NCBI RefSeq assembly: GCF_004310665.1
Contig: NZ_SIXF01000007.1
Location: 62,001-126,000, forward strand
From: Pedobacter kyonggii
GTDB lineage: Bacteria; Bacteroidota; Bacteroidia; Sphingobacteriales; Sphingobacteriaceae
Length of the DNA: 64,000 nucleotides
Direction: 5' to 3'
Positions 18,748-27,285 of the stretch are shown here, piece by piece. Each line of letters begins with the position of its first letter. The stretch's first letter is position 1. A program made the position numbers and the translations under genes. The notes below the pieces were generated by a model, which had not been told where the DNA came from, ran no database searches, and was given only the letters and a program-made list of their open reading frames with translations.

Positions 18748-18917
18748 CAAATATATAGATAATCAAACGATTGTGCTATTGGCCAAGCAGGCGAATACAT
18801 ATCGATTATTGGCATACTATTCAATTATTTAAGCATGCGATCATTTGCACCAGCGAAATTTTGGTTGGTAACTATTATGATATTTTAGATTGGATTTTAA
18901 TAGATTTTCTATATTTG
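18748..18917. promoter_or_regulatory. Mirror-image -7 elements for GH95 and GH92
   Basis: On the minus strand TATATTTG (18748-18755 region) is followed by AATACACACTAATC toward the GH95 start. On the plus strand TATATTTG at 18910-18917 is followed by ATACAACACACTAAAA toward the GH92 start. Both match the Bacteroidota -7 box TAnnTTTG and share the downstream ACACACTAA word. Neither has an obvious -33 TTTG at 19-21 bases. The shared words suggest joint regulation of the divergent genes. Confidence 0.5.
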
Positions 18918-18946
18918 ATACAACACACTAAAACGTTTTATGTAAA

Positions 18947-21100
18947 ATGAAATCACTAACCAAATTGCTAACCTTAATTTTGTTTTTGAGCCTTACAAGC
19001 GTATATACTGCTCAAAGTCAATCCAAAACATCTTTTACCAAGTATGTAAATACTTTTATCGGCACAGCGCCCTTAACCGATCCTAAAATTTTAGGTTATG
19101 AGTTGCCACAGGGCTGGCGATCATGGGCGGGTTTAACTTTTCCAGGTAGCTCATTACCCAATGCTATGGTGCAGTTAAGTCCGATTACCGAATTTGGATC
19201 TGGAGCTGGCTACGAATATGAAGATGATACCATTTATGGCTTTGCACACACCAATAAAGGGCACTGGAACCTGTGCAATATTCCAATTCTACCACTATCA
19301 AATGCTAATGGTAAGTTCGGATCTAAATTTTCGCACAAAAATGAAAGTTCAGCACCAGGTTTTTATCAGGCTTATCTAAATGATTATGAGATAAATGTAA
19401 AGCTTACTTCAACTTTGAGGTGTGGATTTCATCAATATGACTATAAGAATCCTACTAACAGACAGATTCTTTTCGACATGGGAAAGGCCAATAGCAGGGT
19501 TTCTACATGGAATATCGAGCAAGCTGGTACTTCTGCTATACAAGGCTTTCAGGGAGGGGAGAATATTTACTTCTACGCAACGGTAAATGCCAAGATCGAA
19601 AAACTTGATCAGATTGATGTAGGTAAACGCTCAGGCTATGCAATTATGCACCTGGCTGATGATGGTACAGCGCCTGTAGAACTTAAAATCGGTTTATCAT
19701 TTGTAAGTACAGCTAACGCCAAAGAAAACCTGGAAAAAGAGATTGGCAACAAGACTTTTTCGGAGATCCGTAATGAAGCGACAGCAAAATGGGAAACACT
19801 TTTATCTACGATACAAGTAAAGGGTGGTACCGAAAAACAGAAGCAAATGTTATATTCTTGTTTGTACCGCTCTTTTTTATGGCCGGCTTTGCGGAGTGAT
19901 GTAAACGGAGAATTTAAAGATGCTAAGCACAACGTTGTTAAGGGTAATTTTGACTATTATACCGAACCTTCACTTTGGGATACTTATCGCAATAAGGATG
20001 TACTGCTGGGTTTAATTACGCCTAAGGTTACCCTGGATGTAATTAAATCGATGAAAGAGGTTGGCGATAAAACAGGTTTCATCCCAACGTTTTTTCATGG
20101 CGACCATGGCGCATCTTCTATAGCAGGCGCTTATTTGAGGGGAATAGATGATTTCGATATCAAGGGTACTTATCAGATTTTATTACGTAATGCCAATGTA
20201 GATGGTGGCGCCCGTCCGTTTGTGAAAGAATATATCGAGAAGGGTTATATTTCAGATCCCGATGTTAAAAATCCGCATGTCGAAACTAAAGCCAAGGCGG
20301 GCGTTTCTAAAACATTGGAATACGCTTACGATGATTATTCGCTGGCCCAGATCGCCAAAAAACTAGGTGATAGCAGCAATTACCGTACCTTGATGGCGAG
20401 ATCGAAAAACTATAAAAACATGTTCGATCCAGGTACGCGCTTTATGAGGGGCAGATTAGAGAATGGCGAGTGGATTAAGCCCTTTAATCCACAATACCCT
20501 TATTACGAATATATGTACAGGGAAGCCAATGCCTGGCAGGTTTCGTTTTATGCCCCACACGATATGAAAGGTTTAATCGAACTGTATGGTGGTGCAAAAG
20601 GATTCGAATCCAAATTAGATTCTCTATTTACTGTGCCTTGGAACCCGAAGTATATAGCACGGAATGTTGAAACCATGATTGGCCAGTACTGCCAGGGAAA
20701 TCAGCCCGATCATGAAGCTCCTTTTGCTTATACGCTTATTGGAAAACCAGAAAAATCACAAAAAATTATCGACAAAATCTTAAATGAGCTATATGGTATA
20801 GGGAGCGATGGTTTGGCGCTTTCAGGAATGGATGATGCTGGTGAAATGTCGGCCTGGTATGTATTCAGTTCTTTAGGATTGTATCCATTCTCGGCAACTG
20901 ATGCCGAATATTTGGTTACTGCTCCACTTTTTGATGAAGTAAAGTGGAAAACCAGTACAGGAAAATTGTTAACGATAACCAAACCTGGGAAGGGAAGGGG
21001 AATCACCAACATTAAAGTTAACGGGAAAGCAAATAACGGATATTTTATCTCCCACGATCTTTTTAAAAATGGTGGTAAGGTAGAAATTGGTACTAAATAA
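18947..21100 (+). CDS. GH92 alpha-mannosidase
   Basis: A 717-residue GH92 exo-alpha-mannosidase with a signal peptide (cleavage near AQSQS). The N-terminal beta-sandwich starts 'YVNTFIGTAPLTDPK' and includes 'GLTFPGSSLPNAMVQLSP' and 'YGFAHTNKGH'. The catalytic domain has 'YTEPSLWDTYRNKDVLLGLI', 'YCQGNQPDHEAPFAY' and 'ALSGMDDAGEMSAWYVFSSL', matching the family's calcium-binding and catalytic acid/base Glu regions. GH92 enzymes are Ca2+-dependent inverting alpha-1,2/1,3/1,4/1,6-mannosidases; linkage cannot be read from sequence. Expected in the periplasm or outer membrane, acting with GH125 and GH95 nearby. Confidence 0.94.
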   Translation: MKSLTKLLTLILFLSLTSVYTAQSQSKTSFTKYVNTFIGTAPLTDPKILGYELPQGWRSWAGLTFPGSSLPNAMVQLSPITEFGSGAGYEYEDDTIYGFAHTNKGHWNLCNIPILPLSNANGKFGSKFSHKNESSAPGFYQAYLNDYEINVKLTSTLRCGFHQYDYKNPTNRQILFDMGKANSRVSTWNIEQAGTSAIQGFQGGENIYFYATVNAKIEKLDQIDVGKRSGYAIMHLADDGTAPVELKIGLSFVSTANAKENLEKEIGNKTFSEIRNEATAKWETLLSTIQVKGGTEKQKQMLYSCLYRSFLWPALRSDVNGEFKDAKHNVVKGNFDYYTEPSLWDTYRNKDVLLGLITPKVTLDVIKSMKEVGDKTGFIPTFFHGDHGASSIAGAYLRGIDDFDIKGTYQILLRNANVDGGARPFVKEYIEKGYISDPDVKNPHVETKAKAGVSKTLEYAYDDYSLAQIAKKLGDSSNYRTLMARSKNYKNMFDPGTRFMRGRLENGEWIKPFNPQYPYYEYMYREANAWQVSFYAPHDMKGLIELYGGAKGFESKLDSLFTVPWNPKYIARNVETMIGQYCQGNQPDHEAPFAYTLIGKPEKSQKIIDKILNELYGIGSDGLALSGMDDAGEMSAWYVFSSLGLYPFSATDAEYLVTAPLFDEVKWKTSTGKLLTITKPGKGRGITNIKVNGKANNGYFISHDLFKNGGKVEIGTK

Positions 21101-21222
21101 AACCTCAACGCAAAAGAATTGACAGAAGCATGAATAGTTTAGAAGAATAACGTGCTAATCGTAATAGACAATCTTAGTAAGATTAGTTTAAAGGTATAAA
21201 CATTAGGCTAAGTTTAAAATTT

Positions 21223-21927
21223 TCATTTCATGATCCTGAGTAAAACCTCATCTTTTTTTTGTCTGGATATTGGAGCCTGACTACCATCCTCCATGGCAAT
21301 GTATCCACCGTCAGTTTTTACATAAGCAGAGATTTTGCGGAAGTTGATCAGGTGAGACTGGTGTGTTCTAATGAAATTATGAGTTTCAAGCAATTCCTGA
21401 TATTCCTTTAATGTTTTACATACCAGGTATTGTTTTTTATTGTCCAAGTAAATATGCGTGTAATTACCCTCAGCCTCGAGCCTGATGATTTTATTGATAG
21501 CTAAAAACTCTATTTTATCTGATAGGGGGATAGCAATTCTCTGCTCATCATCTCCTCTATCTATATTGGCAACTAACTCCTTTAACCTTTCATTCTCTTT
21601 TTTAGGATTAATTTGCATTGCCGCTTTTTCAACTGCATTGCTCAGTTCCAAAATATTAATGGGTTTAAGCAGATAATCTATAGCGCATGCTTTAACGGCC
21701 TGTATTCCATATTTGTCAAAAGCAGTAACAAAAATAACTTCAAAATTTTGCTGTCCATTTAATAATTTTAACAAGTCGAACCCAGAAAGTTCTCCCATTT
21801 CTATGTCCAGAAAAAGTAAATCTGGGTTTAATTCCCTAATTAAATTAAGAGCTTCAATAGCTGAGCCAGCTTGGGCAATGATTTCTACATTTGGACAATA
21901 TTTAAATAACAACTGGTGCAAGTTATT
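21223..21927 (-). pseudogene. LytTR response regulator, 5' end lost at IS
   Basis: What remains is a receiver domain lacking its first roughly ten residues and a complete LytTR DNA-binding domain. The phospho-acceptor Asp is in 'PDLLFLDIEMGELSGFDLL', the switch Thr and Lys are in 'IFVTAFDKYG' and 'DYLLKPINI'. LytTR features include 'INKIIRLEAEGNYTHIYLD' and 'FIRTHQSHLINFRKI'. The receiver's N-terminal strand with the acidic 'DDE' pocket is missing: the frame runs into the insertion-sequence end at 21928. The only possible start is a TTG at 21921. No sensor kinase gene is adjacent. Probably non-functional. Confidence 0.85.
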
Positions 21928-21969
21928 GGGGATTTCGCTAAAAAGTGGCTCTCCGTCACTTTTGGTGAA

Positions 21970-23586
21970 TTATGCTGATTTTGCAAGTACCATTTTTCTT
22001 AGCAGCTGAAACCCTGCCTTGCCGTACATCTTTCTTTTAATTGTTTTAATACGATTGACCTGCCCTTCAACCTGCCCATTACTTATATTGGTTATCACTG
22101 CATTATTTACTGCATCATAATCTTTTAAAAGGTTTTTTGCAAAATTGTTCAAACCGCAATCAGATTCAAACACCTCTTCAATCCAGGTTTTCAGCGTGCC
22201 ATCTTTTTTAGTCTTAAATAGGTTTTTAAAGCCTTTAACTAACTTTTCCATTTTCTTCATTTGTGGGTATTTTTCAAATAGAAGCTTTAGAAAATCTTTG
22301 TCATCAGCTCTTTTTAGTTCACAGGGCTCCATTTATAGCATAAGTGATAATCTGGTGGGAGACCAGGTTTTTACCAGTATTGGACCTGTGGATTTCGGTC
22401 TAAGAGCTGGTTGCGTATTCTTAAGCTCATTCATTTTATTGCAAAACTGGGTGTACTTCCCGTTAAAACCCATCTCAACAGTTGTTTTATGCAATTCCCG
22501 GTAAGTTTTTACTCTATTTTCTTCCTGCATCAAAAAACCAATAAAGGCGTCCAGATTAGTTGTGGTATGTGCCTGTCTTTTAACCAGCTTTTCCATCATC
22601 GTGTATTTTCTCACGGTTGTACGGGTTAATTTTACAGTCTTGGCAATCTGTCTTATACTGCTACCCTTACTATAAAGATCTTTGACTTTTTCGAACTTGT
22701 GCAGCTTGTCAATACTGATATTGGCAGTTGTTAAAATATCTTCTGTAATCTGTAGCATATTTTGAACTGCTGATTCGGTCTTAGCAGGCTTATTTTTCGG
22801 CTGATTATAAAGTGTAAATGCCTCCCTGAGTTCTTTTCCCTTCGATTGAAATATCCTTTTAGTCGCATTCCCGAGATTCATAAGCAGGTGAAAGCGGTCT
22901 GCAACCTGACTGGCATCAGGCGCTCCTGTCTTTATACCTAATGCATATGGACCGTATCTATCTCTTGAAACCGTTTTTATCTCGGGGTGTTGTTTCAGCC
23001 ATTCGGATAAAGTAGCCGATTCCCGGTCCGGCAACAGATCTACAACTTCCTTTTTCGCTAAATCAACGATGACCGTTCCGTAAGTTTTTCCTTTTTTAAA
23101 TGCCCAGTCATCTACGCCAATAACGCCTGACGTTAGTTTTTTAGGTTGGATATCCAAACGCTTTACCACTCTTAATATTGTGGACGGGCTTACAGGTACA
23201 CCGGCGTAGCGGCTAATAGCTGCTCCTGTATTCCCGCCAAGCTCAAGGGCCATTCTGGCGAGAAGATCATTCGATCGGATCATCCTTCTGTAGTATGGTT
23301 TTATTTCACAATCAAACCGTTCGGTAAAGACTTTCCTGGGGCATTCAGGGTTATCACAGAAATATTTTCTAGCTTTAAGTTGAACTTTTGACAAATGGCC
23401 GGAAATAGGTAAATCCAAAAGAGTCCTGGAATACCGACTATGAATTTTACTGCTCTTTTTATTACAAACAGGGCAAATTGAACAGGTTTGACATACAGAG
23501 GTATCAATATATAGTATTCCTGGTTCCGAATGGATTGAGTCAGCTCGAAGCTGCACATTTGTAGGAAGTATAAATTGCGATATCAT
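21970..23586 (-). pseudogene. ISL3-type transposase with in-frame stop
   Basis: Two abutting frames in the same phase (23586-22333 and 22332-21970) make one 538-codon transposase split by a TAA at 22335-22333, followed at once by ATG. The N-terminal part has a zinc-binding ISL3 domain ('CQTCSICPVCNKKSSK', 'YFCDNPEC') and the first two catalytic Asp candidates, in 'VIGVDDWAFKKGKTYG' and 'DASQVADRFHLLMNL'. The third acidic residue is in the second part, 'ISNGQVEGQVNRIKTIKRKM'. The stop thus separates the DDE triad. Either the element is dead, or the TAAATG junction allows readthrough or restart; the first is more likely. The stop codon abuts the left inverted repeat. Confidence 0.88.
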
Positions 23587-23654
23587 AGTAAAAAGTATAT
23601 TATAAAATTACACATATTTACACGTATATTTGTTGGTCTTAAAAAAAAGCTACC

Positions 23655-24122
23655 GTGGGGAAATCAGTATTGAAGATTCAGCGTGCAGAAGCTGATGAAA
23701 TAAAGAAAATCTTAAACAAGAATGAAGCTTACACAGTTGGAGCAAGGCTTAATATTGTTTACCTGGTTGCATTGGGACATTCCAGCAGAAAGCTGTCTGA
23801 ACTTCATAATATAAGTTTTAAACAGATAACCAACTGGGTGCATCGTTTTGAGAATGAAGGCATAGAAGGACTAAAGGACAAGAAAGGAAGAGGACGACAT
23901 AGCGCATTGTCGAATGAACAGCTCGAAACAATAAAAACAGTTGTCCTAAAACAGATCCCCTCAGACTATGGGCTTGAATCAAACAGGTGGACTGGACCAA
24001 CCTTAGCAAAATGGATTAAACAGGAATACGGGTTAGCGTATCAGAAAGCACAAGTGTACAACTTGCTAGAAAAAGTTGGTGTAACCTTTAAAAAGAAGCA
24101 GGGGCTAACAAATAATGTGTAG
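23655..24122 (+). CDS. Helix-turn-helix protein inside the IS
   Basis: A 155-residue protein starting at GTG. It resembles the DNA-binding N-terminal half of IS630/Tc1-type transposases: helix-turn-helix 'HSSRKLSELHNISFKQITNW' followed by 'FENEGIEGLKDKKGRGRHS' and a second winged-helix part 'WTGPTLAKWIKQEYGLAYQK', ending 'TFKKKQGLTNNV' just where an IS630 catalytic domain would begin. No DDE catalytic domain follows. It is divergent from the ISL3-type transposase, 68 bases apart, and within the same inverted repeats, so it is a passenger gene, possibly a regulator of transposition. IS membership is certain from position; function is inferred. Confidence 0.82.
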   Translation: MGKSVLKIQRAEADEIKKILNKNEAYTVGARLNIVYLVALGHSSRKLSELHNISFKQITNWVHRFENEGIEGLKDKKGRGRHSALSNEQLETIKTVVLKQIPSDYGLESNRWTGPTLAKWIKQEYGLAYQKAQVYNLLEKVGVTFKKKQGLTNNV

Positions 24123-24177
24123 TTTTTTAATATACTTTCACCAAAAGTGACGAAGAACCACTTTTAGCGGAACCCCC

Positions 24178-24815
24178 ACTAATAGTCAAGTATTTGCGAA
24201 ATTAAACAACTATGACCGATTTCCTCATTTCTTTGGTTTAACCCAGAGTATTGAAACAGAAATTGGTTAAAAGAATGACCCGCTCTACTGAAGCTGATTT
24301 AAATATCTTCACTTTAACATCAGAACCATTTTAATGATGATTACTTAATACATAATGGTTAAGAGCAAAACCCTAACGACTAAGTTTAATCTGATTACCG
24401 CCAATCAAACTTTGTATCCTTTTAGATACTTATTTTGTATGATTTATAACATAACAAAATATTTAAACATAATACAGCAATATTAGAACACTTAAAACAT
24501 TAGATTGTAACGCTTAATTACTTAAGAGGCTTAGGAGAAGCTACAAATGAGAAATCAAGGAATATAGTGCCCGAGCTTTGACCAATTGTGACATAGCGTG
24601 TTGAGTGGAAAAATATGATTTATTCTATATACCACACTTTAAATTACACCGTCTCAGCTCATTGCTTATCATTAAAGCAATATGTAATATCATGACAATT
24701 TAATACATTAATTATTTACAATTTCGTCTGATTATATTTTGTTTTATCAAATTATGGAATTACATTCGTTCAATCATCCTCTCTAATATTAATTAACTTA
24801 AAACAATCTAAATCA
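24178..24815. other. Non-coding gap right of the IS
   Basis: About 640 AT-rich bases with no convincing gene on either strand. On the minus strand, near 24213-24239, a short frame reads ATG AGG AAA TCG GTC ATA GTT GTT TAA (MRKSVIVV-stop), reminiscent of a receiver start, but no DDE follows and it cannot be joined to the truncated response regulator. The rest holds the presumed promoter of the lipoprotein gene at 24816. Confidence 0.4.
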
Positions 24816-26468
24816 ATGATGATAAAAATCAACGCTCTATCAATGCCATTAAAGGTAATTGGATTATGTTGCCTAATGATCCTGCTTATTATAGCAGCTT
24901 GTAAAAAAGATAATCAGCAAAAACTCCAGAATGCAGAAACTATTTCTGGTATAAAAGCCTGGTTTTCCAGTCAAACATCCAACAGGACTTTGACTACATC
25001 ACTTTTCCGGCAACCAAATTCCAATAAAATCTCCTCATTAGGGCTTGTATCTACCAAGGCAGTCCCAGGTATTGTTGATCATTCACTTAGTATTGACTGG
25101 ACAAATGCTAAATCTTACCAATCTTCAGACAGTACCATTATAGAAGTGCCGGTAACAACCGAGGGTATATTTAAATTCAACACGGAAGCACCTGTTGAAG
25201 GAAAAAAGGTCAACATAAAAAAAAGCTTTACAAGACTCTTGTTCATAAAAACGTCAACGGCTACTGAGGGCTATTTCATGACCATTATTAGTAGTGATGA
25301 ATATCTTGCCAGCTCTTCGAACCCAGAACAGAATACCTTCTTAAAAAAGGAACCCAATTTTACAGGCACGATAGTGTATCATAATCTTGATGGCAAAATG
25401 ACCAATGCCATATCGATCGGTGGCGTAAAATTGCCTAATAAGCTAGCTTCCATAAATCATCAGTCCGGTAGTGGCAAAATAATGCAAGCCTTACCTGATG
25501 CTTGTATAGAAACACCCATATACGAAGTAATTGGGGTGGATTGCTACGACATCGGCGGGTATTATACGTATTGTGAAAATGTCTATAGCCTTTATGTTGG
25601 ACATACCATTTGCGGAGGGGGTAGCGGACCAGCTGCACCGGGCGGTGGCGGAACTGGGGGCAGTGGAGGGGAAAGTATACCAACCATAGAGGTGAAACAA
25701 GACTCCCTTTTGAAACATTATCCATGCATGGTAAAGGAAGTTCTAAACAAATTGGAAGGCAATCAGACATACGGAAAGCTAGTTCAACCTTTTCAGAAAA
25801 TCCAATTGCCAAACGGCACAACACTTGGCATGCAGGGTTTACCAAATTTGAAATATGATTTTTCGGTACAGGATTACGGAGTTGGCACAACTAATTATAG
25901 TTTAGGAACAACGGGAGAATATGCAGGAACGAGCTCGACTATTAGGTTTAATACCGCGGCTATGACCAATGCTTCACAGCTCTTATTGCAGGCAACAGCA
26001 ATCCATGAAACTGGTCATGCATATGCTAATTATTATATCAAGGCTGGTCAGTATGGCTTCCCTGTGGATACAACTAGATATTCGACATGGGCGATTAATA
26101 TTGTTAATTTTGAAAGGGTTGCCAAGAGTTCGGCCCAAGGAGGTGGGAATTTCAACGACCATTCCATATTTTTAGAAGAATATTTCGAGAATTTCTGGGG
26201 GATATTGAAGGCCGTCAACGGTACCGCATATACGAATAAAGAATACCAAATGGCCGCATTATTTGGTTTGAACAATCCTGGCCCAGCCCCACAGTCTCCG
26301 ATTGTAAATGGAGTAAATGTATACGAAATTTACAAGGGTATGCTAATCACATCTTTTAACAATATTAAAACAAAGTATGGAATTACCGATGCTGAATTAA
26401 ATACTTTTAATTTAGCAAATCTAAAAAATGTTCCTGCTAATAAAAAGTTGCCTACCACTTGCCCTTAA
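24816..26468 (+). CDS. Lipoprotein with HExxH metallopeptidase-like domain
   Basis: A 550-residue predicted lipoprotein (lipobox IAAC-KKD near residue 29). The N-terminal half resembles a carrier region with many Thr/Ser-rich strands and ends with a cysteine-rich part ('VIGVDCYDIGGYYTYCENVY', 'HTICGGG') and a glycine linker around residues 265-290. The C-terminal domain has the zincin motif in 'TAIHETGHAYANYY' (His397, Glu398, His401) and possible third ligands in 'NDHSIFLEEYFENF' about 45 residues later. It may therefore be a surface-anchored zinc peptidase or a polymorphic-toxin-like effector. A small secreted gene starts four bases after its stop. Catalysis and role are unproven; the family is not recognised. 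Confidence 0.75.
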   Translation: MMIKINALSMPLKVIGLCCLMILLIIAACKKDNQQKLQNAETISGIKAWFSSQTSNRTLTTSLFRQPNSNKISSLGLVSTKAVPGIVDHSLSIDWTNAKSYQSSDSTIIEVPVTTEGIFKFNTEAPVEGKKVNIKKSFTRLLFIKTSTATEGYFMTIISSDEYLASSSNPEQNTFLKKEPNFTGTIVYHNLDGKMTNAISIGGVKLPNKLASINHQSGSGKIMQALPDACIETPIYEVIGVDCYDIGGYYTYCENVYSLYVGHTICGGGSGPAAPGGGGTGGSGGESIPTIEVKQDSLLKHYPCMVKEVLNKLEGNQTYGKLVQPFQKIQLPNGTTLGMQGLPNLKYDFSVQDYGVGTTNYSLGTTGEYAGTSSTIRFNTAAMTNASQLLLQATAIHETGHAYANYYIKAGQYGFPVDTTRYSTWAINIVNFERVAKSSAQGGGNFNDHSIFLEEYFENFWGILKAVNGTAYTNKEYQMAALFGLNNPGPAPQSPIVNGVNVYEIYKGMLITSFNNIKTKYGITDAELNTFNLANLKNVPANKKLPTTCP

Positions 26469-26472
26469 TACC

Positions 26473-26928
26473 ATGAAAAAGAAATTGTTTTTTATCGCCA
26501 TCTTATCAACTATAATCTTTGAGGCATTTTCCCAAAGCATGAATAAGAAAATTTATTTTTTAGCAGACACAATAAATATATCTCCGCCTAATCGATTGTT
26601 AAAAATTGAAACGATAAGTTTTTTCGAACACCACTTTACATTCTTTTGCAAGTGTACTCCCCCCTATAAAAGCTACACAGTATTTTCATACATCAATAAA
26701 AAGGGAGACAAGAAAGAAGAAATCGTATCGAAAAAGCCAGATCATCCTTATATAAGCTTCAAAGAATTAATGGATATTTCAGCAGAACACAATCGTTATC
26801 TTGATAATAAGTATGACCTGTATATTACAGAAGTATTACCAGGTAATAAATATAGAACGAATAAAGTACAATTCGTTCCTTATAGGACTCCCATTGACGA
26901 TAGCGTGGTAGTGAAAGAGAACCAATAA
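26473..26928 (+). CDS. Small secreted protein paired with the HExxH lipoprotein
   Basis: A 151-residue protein with signal peptide 'MKKKLFFIAILSTIIFEAFS'. The mature part is mostly beta/polar with 'FFCKCTPPYKSYTVFSY', a Cys-x-Cys pair that might bind metal or form a disulfide, and no recognised domain. The gap of only four bases to the lipoprotein gene means the two are translated from one mRNA. Such tight pairing could mean an inhibitor, chaperone or immunity partner acting in the periplasm, but this is inference. The start at 26473 is preferred over the frame's earlier Met at 26428, which lies inside the upstream gene. Confidence 0.75.
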   Translation: MKKKLFFIAILSTIIFEAFSQSMNKKIYFLADTINISPPNRLLKIETISFFEHHFTFFCKCTPPYKSYTVFSYINKKGDKKEEIVSKKPDHPYISFKELMDISAEHNRYLDNKYDLYITEVLPGNKYRTNKVQFVPYRTPIDDSVVVKENQ

Positions 26929-27285
26929 TCGGATATAAACATACTGTTTCGGAGTAACTTTTTTATATAGTCAGGATAAGAATAACTAGGGGTTATACTT
27001 AAAATTTCATTAGTGCTGTTTTTAAGCGCATTCGTTGTTCGATTCTAATAAAAAGTGTAGCTGTTGATTGTGTCTCGATAAATAAACCCCTGTTTTTATG
27101 AATAGGGGTTTATTTTAATGATTTTTACCTCCCCAAAGCAAGTTATCCTTTTGAATTTGTAAACTCTGGAAAGCAACACCTTATGCAACAAAAAAGTAGA
27201 CCCCTAAGAATCCATTTGAAAATAATAGAAAGTCATTGTTCAACCTAGATAAACCGTACCGAAATAACCAATTGATCATACCAAT
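26929..27285. other. Gap between secreted protein and integrase
   Basis: Apart from the hairpin at 27081-27114 I see nothing gene-like. The right part (27115-27285) could hold an attachment site of the neighbouring recombinase, but no repeat of the tRNA 3' end is visible here. Confidence 0.35.
27081..27114. terminator. Bidirectional terminator
   Basis: Perfect 11-bp stem AATAAACCCCT / AGGGGTTTATT with a 12-base loop and flanking A/T runs. It lies about 150 bases after the secreted-protein gene and can end transcripts from both sides. Confidence 0.75.

Larger units (their letters stand above)
21928..24177. mobile_element. ISL3-family-like insertion sequence
   Basis: A 2.25-kb element bounded by imperfect inverted repeats of 42 and 41 bases: left end 21928-21969 (starts GGGGATTTCGCTAAAA), right end 24137-24177 (its complement starts GGGGGTTCCGCTAAAA); both share GTCACTTTTGGTGAA at their inner side. 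It carries a minus-strand ISL3-type transposase interrupted by a stop and a divergent plus-strand helix-turn-helix gene. ISL3 elements normally make 8-bp target duplications, but the flanks here (AAGTTATT on the left, ACTAATAG on the right) do not match, pointing to a deletion or rearrangement after insertion. Confidence 0.88.

Noticed and set aside
21928-24177. 8-bp target duplication around the IS
   Set aside because: The flanking octamers AAGTTATT and ACTAATAG do not match in any nearby register.
24213-24239. MRKSVIVV as the missing start of the response regulator
   Set aside because: It ends in a stop after eight codons and no acidic pocket residues follow; joining it to the truncated gene leaves no plausible receiver N-terminus.
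25435-25890. 151-codon minus-strand frame
   Set aside because: Lies wholly inside the HExxH lipoprotein gene on the opposite strand, whose signal peptide and zinc motif mark the real frame.
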